Source of the DNA: Pelobates cultripes
Taxonomy: Eukaryota; Chordata; Amphibia; Anura; Pelobatidae
Assembly: GCA_933207985.1 (NCBI GenBank)
Contig: OW240917.1
Location: 98,956,710-99,020,709 of the forward strand
Length of the DNA stretch: 64,000 bases
Reading direction: 5' to 3'
Below, piece by piece: positions 1 to 10,662 of this stretch; within the stretch, counting starts at the first letter, position 1; every line of letters starts with the position of its first letter. The position numbers were made by a program, and so were the translations under genes. The notes below the pieces were generated by a model. That model searched no databases and was not told the DNA's origin. It saw only the letters and a program-made list of their open reading frames with translations.

Positions 1-252
1 GTCTTAGAGAGACCGGCTGATTGGTGAAGTGCAACTTTTTGCCATGCATGTGCACAAGCCTCCCAGAGCATTGGATTGTCTGAGAACATAGATCTCGATG
101 ATTACAGCCAGAGAGGTGGAAACGAAAGACAGAGACCAGCAAACTCCCCTTTTTAACCCTTTTAGCCGAGGCCAGGTCACCTAATCAATGACTAGGGCAC
201 TATAGCATTAGGAATAAACATTTGTATTTCTAACGCTATAGTGTTCCTTTAA
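1..252. mobile_element. TTAA-type MITE (T2/Kolobok-like), right part only
   Basis: The right end is intact: an inner hairpin (CACTATAGCATTAGG then CTAACGCTATAGTG, about 197-243) is followed by GTTCCTTTAA, ending in TTAA at 249-252. This is the terminal design of the other TTAA elements in the window (4516-5311, 45071, 57221). The left end lies outside the window. Non-autonomous: no transposase frame is seen. Assignment to the T2 (TTAAAGGRR ends) group rests on the published Xenopus consensus and is inferred. Confidence 0.65.
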
Positions 253-1108
253 ATGATTGTTAGATTTTGTTTTAGTGAATTTAATGGTAACTTTATATTT
301 ACTGCCTTATTACGCAGTTGTTTATGTATAATATATGAGCGACACCTGACACTACGGCAACAGGTTTGTACAGGAACATCATTTTACTATCAAGGAGAAT
401 TTATATAAGGCATATAAACACAGAATCTTAATTATTACATAGATGTAAACAAATGATGCGTTTATCCTATGGGAAAATCCATCATTCCATTCAAAGCTAT
501 ATAAGTAGACATTCCTGTAACTAGACAGCTCATTAAATTCAACAGACATCTGAAGTGAAAGAATGCATCTTATTCAGCATCATGCATTGAAAAATATATA
601 CCAGGGCTATAAGAGATCTGCATTTTAATGTACACAAACCATTACATGTCATGCAGATATATTCTGCAATCTGCAACAATAAATGCAATCTAAGCTATAC
701 ATTTACTTAGCATTTCCATAGTGTAATAAAGTGCCAGTGTTTCATTAATGTGGGACAAGGTGCTATACATCAAATGTTTTGATGATATATAGGAAAGAGC
801 ATCTTAATGAGACATTCCAGGGCTTTTACCAGGCATTTCGAAACAATGCATTAAAGTGTTATGTAATGCAATTATGAAGTGATATTAGAGAGGTCTTAAT
901 TTTAATTTAATTTTGTTTTAAAGTGGTATGGCTTATCTGAAAAAAGTAGGCAGCAGTTAGAAATCGCTAGTGGGAGTCTAGAACATAAAATGACTTGGAA
1001 GAGGCAGAATTACATCAGTGTGGGGTAGGCAGGCATAAAGGGGTGTGCCAGTGGTGTGCCAGTGATGCCACTAGCCAGAGACACAACTAAAAACCATCAG
1101 ACCCTGGT
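253..1108. other. AT-rich sequence without recognised genes
   Basis: No exon-like frame or RNA gene is visible. Near 1048-1085 the text CAGTGGTGTGCCAGTGATGCC followed by CACTAG resembles the start of an hAT element (CAGTGGCGTCACTAG type). This could be the left end of an element that carries the minisatellite next to it, but no matching right end or target duplication was found. Confidence 0.4.
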
Positions 1109-1465
1109 GTGAAAATTGCCCTGGGCCCACCCATGTGTCTCATCCTCCCCAGTCTCTCCATGTGTCTCATTCCCCCAGCTCCTCCACGTGTTACATTCCC
1201 TCTGCCCCTCCATGTGTCTCATCCGCCCCAGTCCCTCCATGTGTTTCATCCACCTCAGGTCCTCCACGTGTCTCATTCCCTCCCCCCCCCCACACAGCCT
1301 CACCATGTGTTTTGGACCCTCCAGTTGTCTCATCCTCCCCAGCCCTTCCATGTCTCTAATACACGCTTCCAGTTCCTCCATGTGTCTCATTCTCCCATCA
1401 GCCTCTCCATGTGTCTTTTCCTCCCCCCTCAACCTCCTCAGTCTCTCCTGGAATGATTGCATGCC
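1109..1465 (-). repeat. CT-rich minisatellite, CATGTGTCTCAT unit
   Basis: About a dozen imperfect copies of a 25-30 bp unit, roughly CCTCCATGTGTCTCATTC plus CCCCAG. All strand-specific frames over it are open only because the unit has few stops; they are not genes. The reverse complement (GAGACACATGGAGG) is the unit of the much larger array at 59755-60830 inside an hAT element, so the two arrays belong to one sequence family in opposite orientation. Confidence 0.75.
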
Positions 1466-1472
1466 AGTTTGA

Positions 1473-1921
1473 CTGACAACCCTACTCAGGGCAGTCCATG
1501 CTCAAAACGCTGCTGAAGTGTTGTCTGCCTGGTCCTAGTAACCTTTGTACAGAGTGAACATGTCTAATGATGCACTTGCATTGCGGTAGGTGAGCACAGT
1601 ATCCTGGGACAAAAGGGAACCAACCCAGAATAACAAGAAAGGAACCCAAAATTGGATAGAAGGGTAGTAGTGCCTGAGGAGGGTTCTAAAGTGGGGACAT
1701 TCTACTGAAGTGGGCAGAATCACTGCACTTATGTTTTGGCTAAAGTGAGCACCTTAATATGAGTAAGTCTGTCGTTTGTGGGAAAACAGGGCTCGAAGTG
1801 TTAGACCCAAATATAAAATGTAATGGGATCCTCACGAGACTTTGAAATATTAATACATGGTCTATTACTCTATAACTGCCTTCTACAGTCAACTACCTCC
1901 ACTTGCCTTCTATTTTCATAG
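1473..1921. other. No recognised feature
   Basis: Mixed-composition sequence with no coding frame, hairpin or repeat that I recognise. Confidence 0.4.
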
Positions 1922-2232
1922 ATGACCTGCCAAAAGTATCCCAAATTATGGTCTTGATTTAATATTTTTTGATAAGCTTTTCAAGTGATTTAATATTTTT
2001 GGATAAACTTTAAAACTGTTTTAAAAAAAATAAAAAATGTATTAAAATATCAAAAATATATATATTTAAAAATATATCAATATAAAAAATAAAATAATAT
2101 TAAAATATTAACATATTAACACAATATATTTAAAAATATTAAATATTAAATCATTCTAAAAGTTTATCCAAAAATATAAAATCATTTAAAAACCTTATCC
2201 AAATATATTAAATTGAGGTCTACATGAGGTCG
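1922..2232. repeat. AT-rich foldback (imperfect inverted repeat)
   Basis: The left arm (TTTAATATTTTTGGATAAAC and flanks, 1950-2020) is mirrored by the right arm (GTTTATCCAAAAATATAAA, 2160-2215). The outermost GACCTGCC at 1924 and GAGGTC near 2227 extend the pairing loosely. The loop is almost pure A/T. It is probably an old palindromic MITE. No target duplication is obvious. Confidence 0.55.
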
Positions 2233-2839
2233 TATTTTATTACATAAAGTCAACATATTGCTTTTTTTGTGTCAGTTCTTCCCCACTTTGTCCCACATTG
2301 TTGTAGTTGAAGCTTTTATTTTTACAGAAATCTTTAACAAAAATCATTATGTTTCTACCGTGTTGTTTTTAGAATTGTTGCTGTCAGTGATGACTTACTA
2401 GGATTAGAATAACACACTTTTCTATCTTGTTGATTTTGAAGCAATGCCAAATATCTACACTGTTTGACAATATAGCCTTATAATACCAGGGAGTGCCGCT
2501 GTAATTGTATGCTCCGACTTCCCATGCACAGGTTGCACAGACATGTAAGATTAGTATGATCCGTGTTATCACGCAGGGTGGGAAGACTATCTGTTTATGC
2601 TCAATTAACAAGAGTCACGATAACACATTTACTCCCAAATGTAAAATTATTTTTAATAAAGCATATACATTTTTAACAATATGTATATTCATTTCACATT
2701 TCTATTTGAAAAAAAAAGTATAATTATAACTTATAAAGGAAAAATTACAATGGAAAATGCTTGTTTTTTTAATTGTTAACAATGTTGTAGATATGGTCCA
2801 CAATTTAAGTATATATTTTTTCTCATTTGGGGTACCACT
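2233..2839. other. AT-rich sequence, no recognised feature
   Basis: No gene, hairpin or tandem repeat of note is seen in this interval. Confidence 0.4.
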
Positions 2840-3146
2840 GAAAACAGCATTCAAAACCTGGAGATCTCTAGTCTGCAGCCTTTGCAAGCCCACCCCTTCT
2901 TCCTAAGCTATCAGACTATCTCTGTCCAATCACAGATGTTCTAATACAGATCAATGAGAAGTCTATGCAGACTCTGAGCAATCGCCTGCCTCTTGAGTTT
3001 AAACAAACCAGGAAATAACAGAACCAGCTGTCTGCTTGACAGCCGGGTTGGTATAACAAAGTTAATTAAGAAAAAGGCCAATTTCTATTGAAAGAAGACA
3101 CTATCCACCCATAAAGCACTTCAGAAAGTGTGGAGTGTCTGTTTAA
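2840..3146 (+). mobile_element. TTAA element, 3' half (same family as 49156-49662)
   Basis: Shares a long collinear text with 49380-49662 and 12734-13057: CCAATCACAGA, ATGAGAAGTCT, CTGCCTCTTGAGTT, ACCAGGAAATAACAG, GTCTGCTTGACAGCC, then GGAGTGTCTGTTTAA ending in TTAA at 3143-3146. The 5' half is missing or too diverged to see. Confidence 0.6.
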
Positions 3147-4515
3147 TTAGCATTGTCTTGTTTTTACTCTTTTACCTCGTTCATGACATGGTTGAATCTA
3201 CCCCTTTTCAAGAATGAGTTCTGGATCTTTAGCTACATATGTAAACTAAGTCATATTTCCTCAATCTTCTAAGGTTAAGAAGAGTCAATAGGTAACTAAC
3301 GTTTCAACTATAGTTTCATCTAAATCAGATACAATAGCTGAAAAGGATGGGTATTTATCATATGAAATTGGCATACATTTTTAGAAACCAACAATGAATG
3401 CATTTATTTATTTTAAGGCCTATTGGGGTAAGAAAGTATACACATCCATTGCAAAGTATACATTTATGGCTTCTTAATTGCTTTTCAGTTGAAATTCTGT
3501 TGGCAGTGTTGGTTGTTGCTAAACAAATTCTCTGTTTTGGAAATTAGATTGCATTATTTTCTTAATTTTTGGTAATTAGCCTGAATTTGTCAGGGACATG
3601 ACCCCTGCTTCGTTTAAAGTAACTAGATGTAAAAAGTTGTTTATCACAAGCTCGGGGCACTGAATAAACCAATTGCTGTTTATTTCTTGTAATCAAACAT
3701 TTTTTTGTAATTCAATTTTTTATTTGGAAAATGTCAAAACTAAACAATAGCATCCTGTAAAATAGGAATGAACACACAAAAAGAGGTAGAATCAATAAGA
3801 ATGATAGAAAATTGGAAGAAAGGAAAGGCAAGAGACGGTATATAAGGAAAAAGGGGAGGTCCTGGAAAAGGAAATGCAATCAAAGGAGCCGAACCAAAGG
3901 CGGAGCACCCCCAGGACAAATATCAGTCAAGCTAAAACTTTTACTTTTTTGATGGGGGTGGGGCTAATATACACTAGCCTTTAAATTACTCATAAATAAA
4001 AGCTTAAACAATGAAACCTATCAAAAAAGAACAAAGTATTACCTGCATACCATTCATAAAAGTCATTATTGTAATGATGCCTTTGGCGGATCAAGGTCCT
4101 ACATTATTAAATAAAACACACGAGCGGTTCTTAGTTTCCAAATTCCCAAAGCCCCAGCCTGTCTGCACCTGTTCTCTTAGTACATTAAACATACTATAAT
4201 AACTAGAAACAGCAATGTTTGTTTTGCTAATAAAATTAAATTCTATCGATCACGTCTGGCATGGAAGCAAACAAGTATGATATCGCTTTTTGGTCTTGAA
4301 AAACAGTTTCTGTTTATATATTGATACATATTAAACAAATACCTTAAAGTTGCAATAAGCTAATGATATGTTATAGTTCTAGAAGCGTGACTATTTTAGG
4401 ACCAGTTTCGCTTTGGGGCTTGTTTATGACAGAAATAGGTACTACTGACTTGTGGGAATTAAAGATTTTTTGTAAGAGCAAGAAATTCTATATTATTCTA
4501 TAGAATAAAACAGAA
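3147..4515. other. Unique AT-rich sequence; possible conserved non-coding block at about 3380-3620
   Basis: No coding frame. The 3380-3620 block is high-complexity and repeat-free, with homeodomain-like cores (TTAATTGCTTT, GGTAATTAGCC), so it could be a conserved non-coding element; this is inference from texture only. 3730-3960 is purine-rich and repeat-like. Confidence 0.3.
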
Positions 4516-5311
4516 TCAAAGGGACACTATAGTCACCAGAACAACTACAGCTTAATGTAGTTGTTCTGCTGAGTATAATCATTGCCTCCAAGCATTTTCA
4601 TGCAAACACTTCCTTTTCAGGCAAAATGCAGTGTTTACATTGCCCCTATGGACACCTCCAAGTGGCCACACCTCAGATGGCCACTGGAGGTCCTTCCTGG
4701 CTCAGTGCTGCACAGTAGGCAGTTCTGCCATTCAGCGTTCCCACATAAGGATGCATTGATTCCTCATAGAGATGCATTGATTCAATGCATCTCTATGAGG
4801 AGGTGCTGATTGGCCAACAGCGTTTGTCCCTGCCCCCTTGCCGATCTTAGCATTGGATTGGCTATAAATCGACAATGCTGATGATATCACCAAGGGGGTA
4901 GAGCCAGTGCTGGTGGACTCTCACGGCGCTGGAAAAAAGGGGAGTTTTAATTGATTTTAACTGGGCTAAGGGGGGGGGCTGCCATTCAGCGTTCCCACAT
5001 AAGGATGCATTGATTCCTCATAGAGATGCATTGATTCAATGCATCTCTATGAGGAGGTGCTGATTGGCCAACAGCGTTTGTCCCTGCCCCCTTGCCGATC
5101 TTAGCATTGGATTGGCTATAAATCGACAATGCTGATGATATCACCAAGAGCCAGTGCTGGTGGACTCTCACGGCGCTGGAAAAAAGGGGAGTTTTAATTG
5201 ATTTTAACTGGGCTAAGGGGGGGGGGAGGGGCAAGTCACCTTAATGGTTGGTTTTGCACTATAGGGTCAGGAATACATGTTTGTGTTCCTGACCCTATAG
5301 TGTTCCTTTAA
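4516..5311 (+). mobile_element. TTAA-type MITE with internal duplication
   Basis: The left end has TCAA (decayed TTAA) then AGGGACACTATAGTCACC and a terminal hairpin around CAACTACAGCTTAATGTAGTTG. The right end is a hairpin GGTCAGGAATACA / TGTTCCTGACC followed by CTATAGTGTTCCTTTAA, with TTAA at 5308-5311. Close relatives are 57221-57801 (full length) and 60910-61290 (5' part), sharing AAACACTTCCTTTTCAG-like and CTCATAGAGATGCATTGATT segments. At 796 bp it is longer than its relative (about 580 bp) because of a tandem copy inside. No transposase. Confidence 0.8.
4725..5226 (+). repeat. Recent 254-bp tandem duplication inside the MITE
   Basis: Copy one is 4725-4978 and copy two starts at 4979 with the same CTGCCATTCAGCGTTCCC. 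They are almost identical. The clear difference is a 7-base gap in copy two at the CACCAAG/AGCCAGTG junction, plus a G-run length change. Each copy holds a perfect hairpin (CTCATAGAGATGCATTGATT and its complement). The junction lies at a G-run, which suggests slippage or unequal exchange. Confidence 0.9.
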
Positions 5312-5353
5312 AATTAAAATTTGACAAAATTTGCAACTAAATTGCATATAGTG

Positions 5354-5489
5354 CAGGGGTAGGCAACCGTTGGCACTGCAGATGTCATGGACTTTATCTA
5401 CCACAATGCTCTAACAGCCATAATGCTGGCAAAGCATCAAGGGAGGGGTAGTCCAAAACATCTGAAGCGCCGAAAGTTACCTATCCATG
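5354..5489 (+). mobile_element. hAT-type palindromic MITE (CAGGGGTAGGCAACC family)
   Basis: A 136-bp near-palindrome starting CAGGGGTAGGCAACCGTTGG and ending CCTATCCATG, with the inner GCCATAATGCTGG-type arms. The flanks are ATATAGTG on the left and ATATAGGT on the right, an 8-bp target duplication with two changes. Same family as 10663-10788, and resembles 45729-45868. No coding capacity. Confidence 0.75.
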
Positions 5490-5650
5490 ATATAGGTGCT
5501 GATAAGCTGGTTAGGTGTGAGCTTATCTTGTGAACCAGAAGTCATTATTGAAAAATGTTTGTTAAATTTGATTAATAACTTGGTTAATTTAACCGTACAC
5601 GGTATATTCAATATGCAACATTCAGTAGCACATGGTTATCCACTTACTGT

Positions 5651-6084
5651 TGAGGGTTGATATGATAATATTGTGGTCTATTCACAAAACAGTATCCCTA
5701 CCTCCTAACATTTTATATAGACTAGGAGGGAAACTTTAGTTTAAAGGGTGTGATTGGGAAAAAAGGGCTGTTCTGAGAAATGTTACGTAAAATACTGCTA
5801 AAAATGTATGCAACTAAAATGCAATTTAGATCAAGAACAATTTTCCCTACTTACACATATTGTGGGTTGAGAGTTGATATGATAATATTGTGGTCTATTC
5901 ACAAAACAGTGTCCATACCTCCTAACATTTCATATAGACTAAAAGGGAAACTTTAGTTTGAAGGGTGTGATTGGGAAAAAAGGGCTGTTCTGAGAAATGT
6001 TACGTAAAATACTGCTAAAAATTAATGCAACTAAAATGCAATTTAGATCAAGAACAATTTTCCCTTCTTTACACAGATTGTGGA
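5651..6084 (+). repeat. 217-bp tandem duplication
   Basis: Two copies offset by 217 bases begin GTTGATATGATAATATTGTG at 5656 and 5873. They run through CTATTCACAAAACAGT, CCTCCTAACATTT, GAAACTTTAGTTT, GTGATTGGGAAAAAAGGG and GATCAAGAACAATTTTCCC. Divergence is low (a few percent by eye). The text CCTCCTAACATTT matches a dispersed frog repeat, and the sequence following (GGGACATTAGGG, GGGACATTTGGGAGG, 6137-6222) appears to belong to the same element. Confidence 0.85.
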
Positions 6085-7016
6085 GCTCTGTTATATACTC
6101 AGACACACCAACAATACAGAGATCCTAGAAAAAAAGGGACATTAGGGTGGAAAACCACGACAGAGGGATTTTGTGTCCATAAATGGGACTGCCCCTCATA
6201 ACTAGGGACATTTGGGAGGTATGATAACTGGAAATATAGCACAGAATTGCAGATATGCGAATTGTATTAAACCACGGCAGATTAAAATACAGCACTTAGG
6301 TGCAGAACGTAACATGCTAGGACTAGACCACTGTATAGAGGAAATGGTCTTAAATATGCTACTTCAAAATCTGTCTCCATCCCATGATTATTCTAATTAC
6401 CCACTGTGTCAGAATCCCAAACCTAGCGGTAGTAAGAGCCAGGGCAGCATCCTTTTCCTTCTTCTACTTATGGACACAAATTCCATGAGTGATCTAGAGA
6501 AAATGGCGGGCGGTGCAGCAACACCCACAAAAGCAATTTTGAGCAATTAGCTGTGATTATCTTAGATATCAGATTGTGTAATAAACAATGGTCTAGGAGA
6601 ATGGAGACAAAAAACAGTGCTACCTGTTTAGTTATCAGCTCTATTATTATATGCAATCACTCAGCACCTTTATTTACTGAATTTGCAGAAATCATTAACA
6701 ACCACTCATGGTAATTGGCTTAATTACAGAATCTAATGGAAAGGTTTACTTGTCTATCCTTCGTTCCCTCTAACTAGCAGGCAGAAACTGGATTGTGGAA
6801 TGCAGCCCAGGACAGAGAAATAGGTGGATCAAGTGAGTGTAATAGAAAAGAGATATTCCACATTTACCGCTGCAGTCAAGATGATACTGGGATGTTAGAG
6901 AGATAGCAGCAGCAGCAGGTGAATGATTTTCAAACTGTACAAAGTCAGCTTTATGTTATATCTTTGACGGCCAATCATTCCCCATAAACACATAATACCA
7001 CCATTGTATATTTCAG
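6085..7016. other. Repeat remnant then unique sequence upstream of the candidate exon
   Basis: 6085-6222 continues the dispersed repeat. 6223-7016 has no exon-like frame. It ends with TTGTATATTTCAG, a credible acceptor for the exon starting at 7017. Confidence 0.4.
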
Positions 7017-7198
7017 GTGATCAACAAAAAAATGAAATTGGTACTGACATCGCCACCGGGGATCCGGTGTCTGGGGGGCAGGTAAAGGTACCAGGAGCTG
7101 AGGAGTATGGGGGATTCCACGAGCCTGTGGGATCCTCTATAGACACAGCCAATTCCCTGCAGCCATCACTGGTAACGGCTGTCGAGATTGACTCTTAG
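7017..7198 (+). CDS. Candidate 3'-terminal coding exon of an unidentified gene
   Basis: An acceptor (TATATTTCAG, ending 7016) is followed by a frame entered at the second base of a codon: 59 full codons, then TAG at 7196-7198. The protein is acidic and Gly/Pro/Ser-containing, beginning GDQQKNEIGTDIATGDP and ending PSLVTAVEIDS, with no cysteine or membrane segment, so it would be a soluble or cytoplasmic C-terminal tail. Codon use (GAG, CTG, GTG, GCC, GGG) and about 55% GC stand out sharply from AT-rich flanks, and no repeat copy of it occurs elsewhere in the window. A second perfect donor, CAG then GTAAAG at about 7080-7087, lies inside; if used, the exon would be only about 65 bases. I do not recognise the family. 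No upstream exon of the same gene is visible, so they would lie left of the window or be too short to see. A chance open frame or a processed remnant cannot be excluded. Confidence 0.5.
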
Positions 7199-7361
7199 TC
7201 TCCACCTTAAGTTCATTTTATAATTATATATATATATATCTTTCAACAGAAATGCCGGCACTCTAGGCTTTTCCAAAACTTTAACTGAAAAAATGCAATA
7301 TATATAACACTCTCATGCTGTGTCTGTGTAATCAATAGTTTTTATAAACTCTACCATGTCA

Positions 7362-7367
7362 AATAAA
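7362..7367 (+). promoter_or_regulatory. Candidate polyadenylation signal AATAAA
   Basis: AATAAA lies 164 bases after the stop of the candidate terminal exon, which would give a short 3' untranslated region. Such hexamers are frequent in AT-rich DNA, so the link is only positional. Confidence 0.25.
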
Positions 7368-9548
7368 ATAGATCAATTTAACAACCCAACTAACAATAAA
7401 AGTAATAATAGCAGGATCACTGTTTCAAATAAGCTCATTCATTTCTCTCTAGAGAAGTACCCAACATGTTTTACAAAAGTGCACTCTTTGTAACAGCATT
7501 GAATGCGCAGGCATCGCATAACACGGTCACAATGACATATCACCATAGCTTTCACAGGAGATGCTTAGTGAACGCTGAATGGAAGGTTGTTCCTGAATTC
7601 CATTGATATGTTCAAACCTTCTGAGTTATGTGACTCCAGTTATCTCCAATTATAATCACACACACTGCTCCCCATGTTCCTTTTCTCTCCCTGGAAACTT
7701 TCTGTTTACTTAAAACCTGACCTGACTTTTAATGACTTGTTTTCAGCTCTCAACATTCAATCATCAAGCAACATCAGCAATTCTGACTGTTTTTTTTTTC
7801 TTTACCAGATATTGTCCTGTATGAGCAAAGTAAATGGGAGCCATGTGGCTTCTGTAAAAGCAGCAAATCAGTTTGCCTGAAATGTTCTTGATTTAGTGAA
7901 GTATGTATTCCTATCAGCTGTACATGGAACTGTTTGGGTCGTAAACTATTTACATCTGAGCACTGGGGCAGACAGTCTCCATCAACCTGTTAACTGGCAT
8001 GCTAAGCACGCAATATATATTTGTTCAGTTTGAGAAGGTTTAGGATAGGTCCATGATATTGAATGTTTTGGATCCAAAAAGCCTATTTTTCTGCACAAAT
8101 CAAGTAAAAAGATTTGAAGAAGCTCAAAACTCATTTTTGTTTGTCTTTCCACATTGTAGTCTGCTCTATCATTGTTGTTTTTAGACTACCAATCTTTTTA
8201 GATTTTCTCCTTTTCTCTGTTTGTTTTTGCTTCTCCTCCTTCTTTCTGGACCCCCTCCTTACATCTTCTTGTCTGCTCTTGTCATAAAGTTGTCCATATT
8301 CCTTCTTTATATTTGTTTCCCTGTGTAATTCCACCTGCTATTTACTCCATCCTCCTGAAAGATTTACTCCAACCTAAAAAGTGTTTTAATAAAACACTGT
8401 TTTCTCTTAGTGTAACCCTTACTGGCATAGTCCCCCCCTCCTCCAAGTTCTCACTGCTGCCCAACTATCTTCTGGTGATGTCACTTCCCATCATTGCAGT
8501 GGTATTGATGTCAGAAAGGATTGGCTATGGAATGGTCCTGGCTGGCAAGGTGTGGGCCATGCCACCATTAGCCATCTGTTGCCAGCATGTTACATCTCTG
8601 GCAGCAAAGGACTATAACTCTTTCAAGTTGAAATGCAGCACATACAGACTCCCAGCAACACTGAAGTGTTCATGGTCCTTGGAGTAGGCCTGTAATTCTG
8701 GCTAAACATCAAACAATTTCTTTATTTGTCAAAAATGTGTGTGTTGTGAGGGTATCTGTGGCTAGCACGAGGAGAGGAGGGAGTCAGAGTGGGAGCTCTG
8801 ACTCCAATCAGCATGAGGCAGCCACATTTTTTGCACCTGGGCCCCGTGGTTTCTAGTTACGCCTCTGTTGCGATTATTCTATGTTACTTTGTACCTAGCT
8901 GCCTACCTGGTGACTTTTTGGGGGAGGATTGCTTGGGTTTGGTACGTAGAAGTCTAATTAGCAACTTTAGAACATATCATAGTTTATTAAATAGGGTTCC
9001 TTTGCTACTACTTGACTCTATTTGTCTTTTTTTTTTGTGTGTGTGGCTATTCTCCAGACACTTATTCTGACTGTTTCTCCCAAACTGCGTTTAGTCTATA
9101 ATCTATCTTTATATATCCCCTATCCTACTTAATTCCTTTCACTAAGATTCCATTGTTTAATGATGATAAGGCAAGACAATTCGATTAGATTGTTTGGTTA
9201 GGTACTAGATAAAATGCCAACCATTTGTCTGCTTTGCGCTTTGTACAAATTTACATTGATATTGCAGTCTTCAATTAGCTAAATATACTTTGACACTTTT
9301 TAAAATAATACCTTCTGGAATCAGACAATCATATATATTAGTTTATTTATTTGGCAGTCTCTTCACTCTTACTCCACCAGATCAGCTTTTACTTCAATCT
9401 CGTCCACCCAATTTCCTTCTCACCCAACTCCATATATCAGCCCTCTGTGTTTATCCAATCATTTTGGTTGCTTCAGTCTCACTCCATCCCACTCTGCTAA
9501 CAATCCATTTTCAAAATATATTTCTCCCTAACGGTGTTCTGCTTGTTT
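7368..9548. other. Mostly unique sequence with repeat fragments
   Basis: No coding exon is recognised. 8390-8690 contains text reminiscent of degraded TTAA-element interiors (TTTTAATAAAACACTG, GTTCATGGTCCTTGGAGT). 9027-9045 is a short T-run followed by GTGTGTGTGG. The rest, including 8868-9548, shows nothing I can name. Confidence 0.3.
8805..8867 (-). mobile_element. hAT element terminus
   Basis: The text CACCTGGGCCCCGTGGTTTC then TAGTTACGCCTCTG is the reverse complement of a common hAT end (CAGAGGCGTAACTAG...GGGCCC). The end falls at 8867, followed by TTGCGATT. I found no matching TTGCGATT at an opposite end, so this is a lone terminus or a truncated copy. Confidence 0.45.
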
Positions 9549-10050
9549 TTAAAGGACCACTCTAGGCACCCAGACCACTTCAGCTTAATGAAGTGGTCTG
9601 GGTGCCAGGTCCAGCTAGGGTTAACCCATTTTTTCATAAACATAGCAGTTTCAGAGAAACTGCTATGTTTATGAATGGGTTAAGCCTTCCCCCTAATCCT
9701 CTAGTGGCTGTCTCATTGACAGCCACTAGAGGCGCTTGCGTGCTTCTCACTGTGATTTTCACAGTGAGAGCACGCAAGCGTCCATAGGAAAGCATTATGA
9801 ATGCTTTCCTATGTGACCAGCTGAATGCGCGCGCAACTTCTGCCGCGCGTGCGCATTCAGCCCAGGAGGAGGAACGGAGGAGGATCGGAGGAGGAGAGCT
9901 CCTCGCCCAGCGCTGGAAAAAGGTAAGTTTATCCTCTTTTCCCCTTTCCAGAGCCGGGCGGGAGGGGGACCCTGAGGGTGGGGGCACCCTCAGGGAACTA
10001 TAGTGCCAAGAAAACGAGTATGTTTTCCTGGCACTATAGTGGTCCTTTAA
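9549..10050 (+). mobile_element. TTAA-type MITE made of serial hairpins
   Basis: Bounded by TTAA at 9549-9552 and 10047-10050. The left end is AAAGGACCACTCTAGGCACC with the hairpin CAGACCACTTC...GAAGTGGTCTG. Further hairpins follow in order: AGCAGTTTC/GAAACTGCT, CTCTAGTGGCTGTC/GACAGCCACTAGAG, GAAAGCATT/AATGCTTTC, TGAATGCGC.../GCGCATTCA. The right end pairs CTATAGTGCCA with GGCACTATAG. Same family as 26086-26622 (same direction) and 13798-14332 (reversed). Non-autonomous. Confidence 0.85.
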
Positions 10051-10262
10051 GTGCAGACTGCTAAAGTGCTTGATGTCTATCTGAGAGAAGATATCCCAAC
10101 TACAGGTTATCAGATGGTCACATCATAACTCAAGAAGAATATTAATGTGCAAGAATTATTGGTTAGCTACCTCGTTATCAAACATTGAGGGTTGCCTCAG
10201 AGGCCTCTGAATACCATTGGCAGTACTTTTAAAAACATTTAGTCAACATCTTATCATTCATA

Positions 10263-10571
10263 GACATTATAAGAATGTATGTTGATGAAATCATTCAGAG
10301 GACTAGTCCTTGCTGTGTAATTTTAAATAGAGACCTCAAAGCCCTACACCAAGGTTTGGCTACTTTTGGCACTCCAGATAATGTGGACTACATCTCCCCT
10401 GATGCTTTGCAAGTATCATGGATGTAACAGCATTATGGGAGATGTAGTCCACAACATCTGGAGTGCCGAAGGTTGCCTAACCTTGGTATAGGGCTTTGAG
10501 GTTTCTATTTTAAAATACACAGCAAGGACTTGTCCTCTGGATGATTTCATCAACATACATTCTTATAATGC
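10263..10571. repeat. 309-bp near-perfect palindrome enclosing an hAT-like MITE
   Basis: Outer arms: 10263-10345 (ATTATAAGAATGTATGTTGA, AGGACTAGTCCTTGCTGTGT, CTCAAAGCCCTA) are repeated inverted at 10490-10571 (TAGGGCTTTGAGG, ACACAGCAAGGACTTGTCCT, CATACATTCTTATAAT). The centre (10349-10486) is a palindromic relative of the CAGGGGTAGGC MITE, with GGCACTCCAGA and TCTGGAGTGCC arms. The flanks of the small MITE are therefore inverted, not direct, repeats, which points to an inverted duplication around it or to a larger foldback element. Confidence 0.85.
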
Positions 10572-10662
10572 TTACCCCTGCTCTATATCATACACAGGGG
10601 AAGTCAGTGGAAATTATTCACTAATCGATTTGTCTCATATGATACTGTTAGAGTGTCTAGTC

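Noticed and set aside
9593..10003. Frames of 64-117 codons in the GC-rich MITE core
   Set aside because: Both strands are open because of GC-rich palindromes; the sequence is a transposon with known ends at TTAA.
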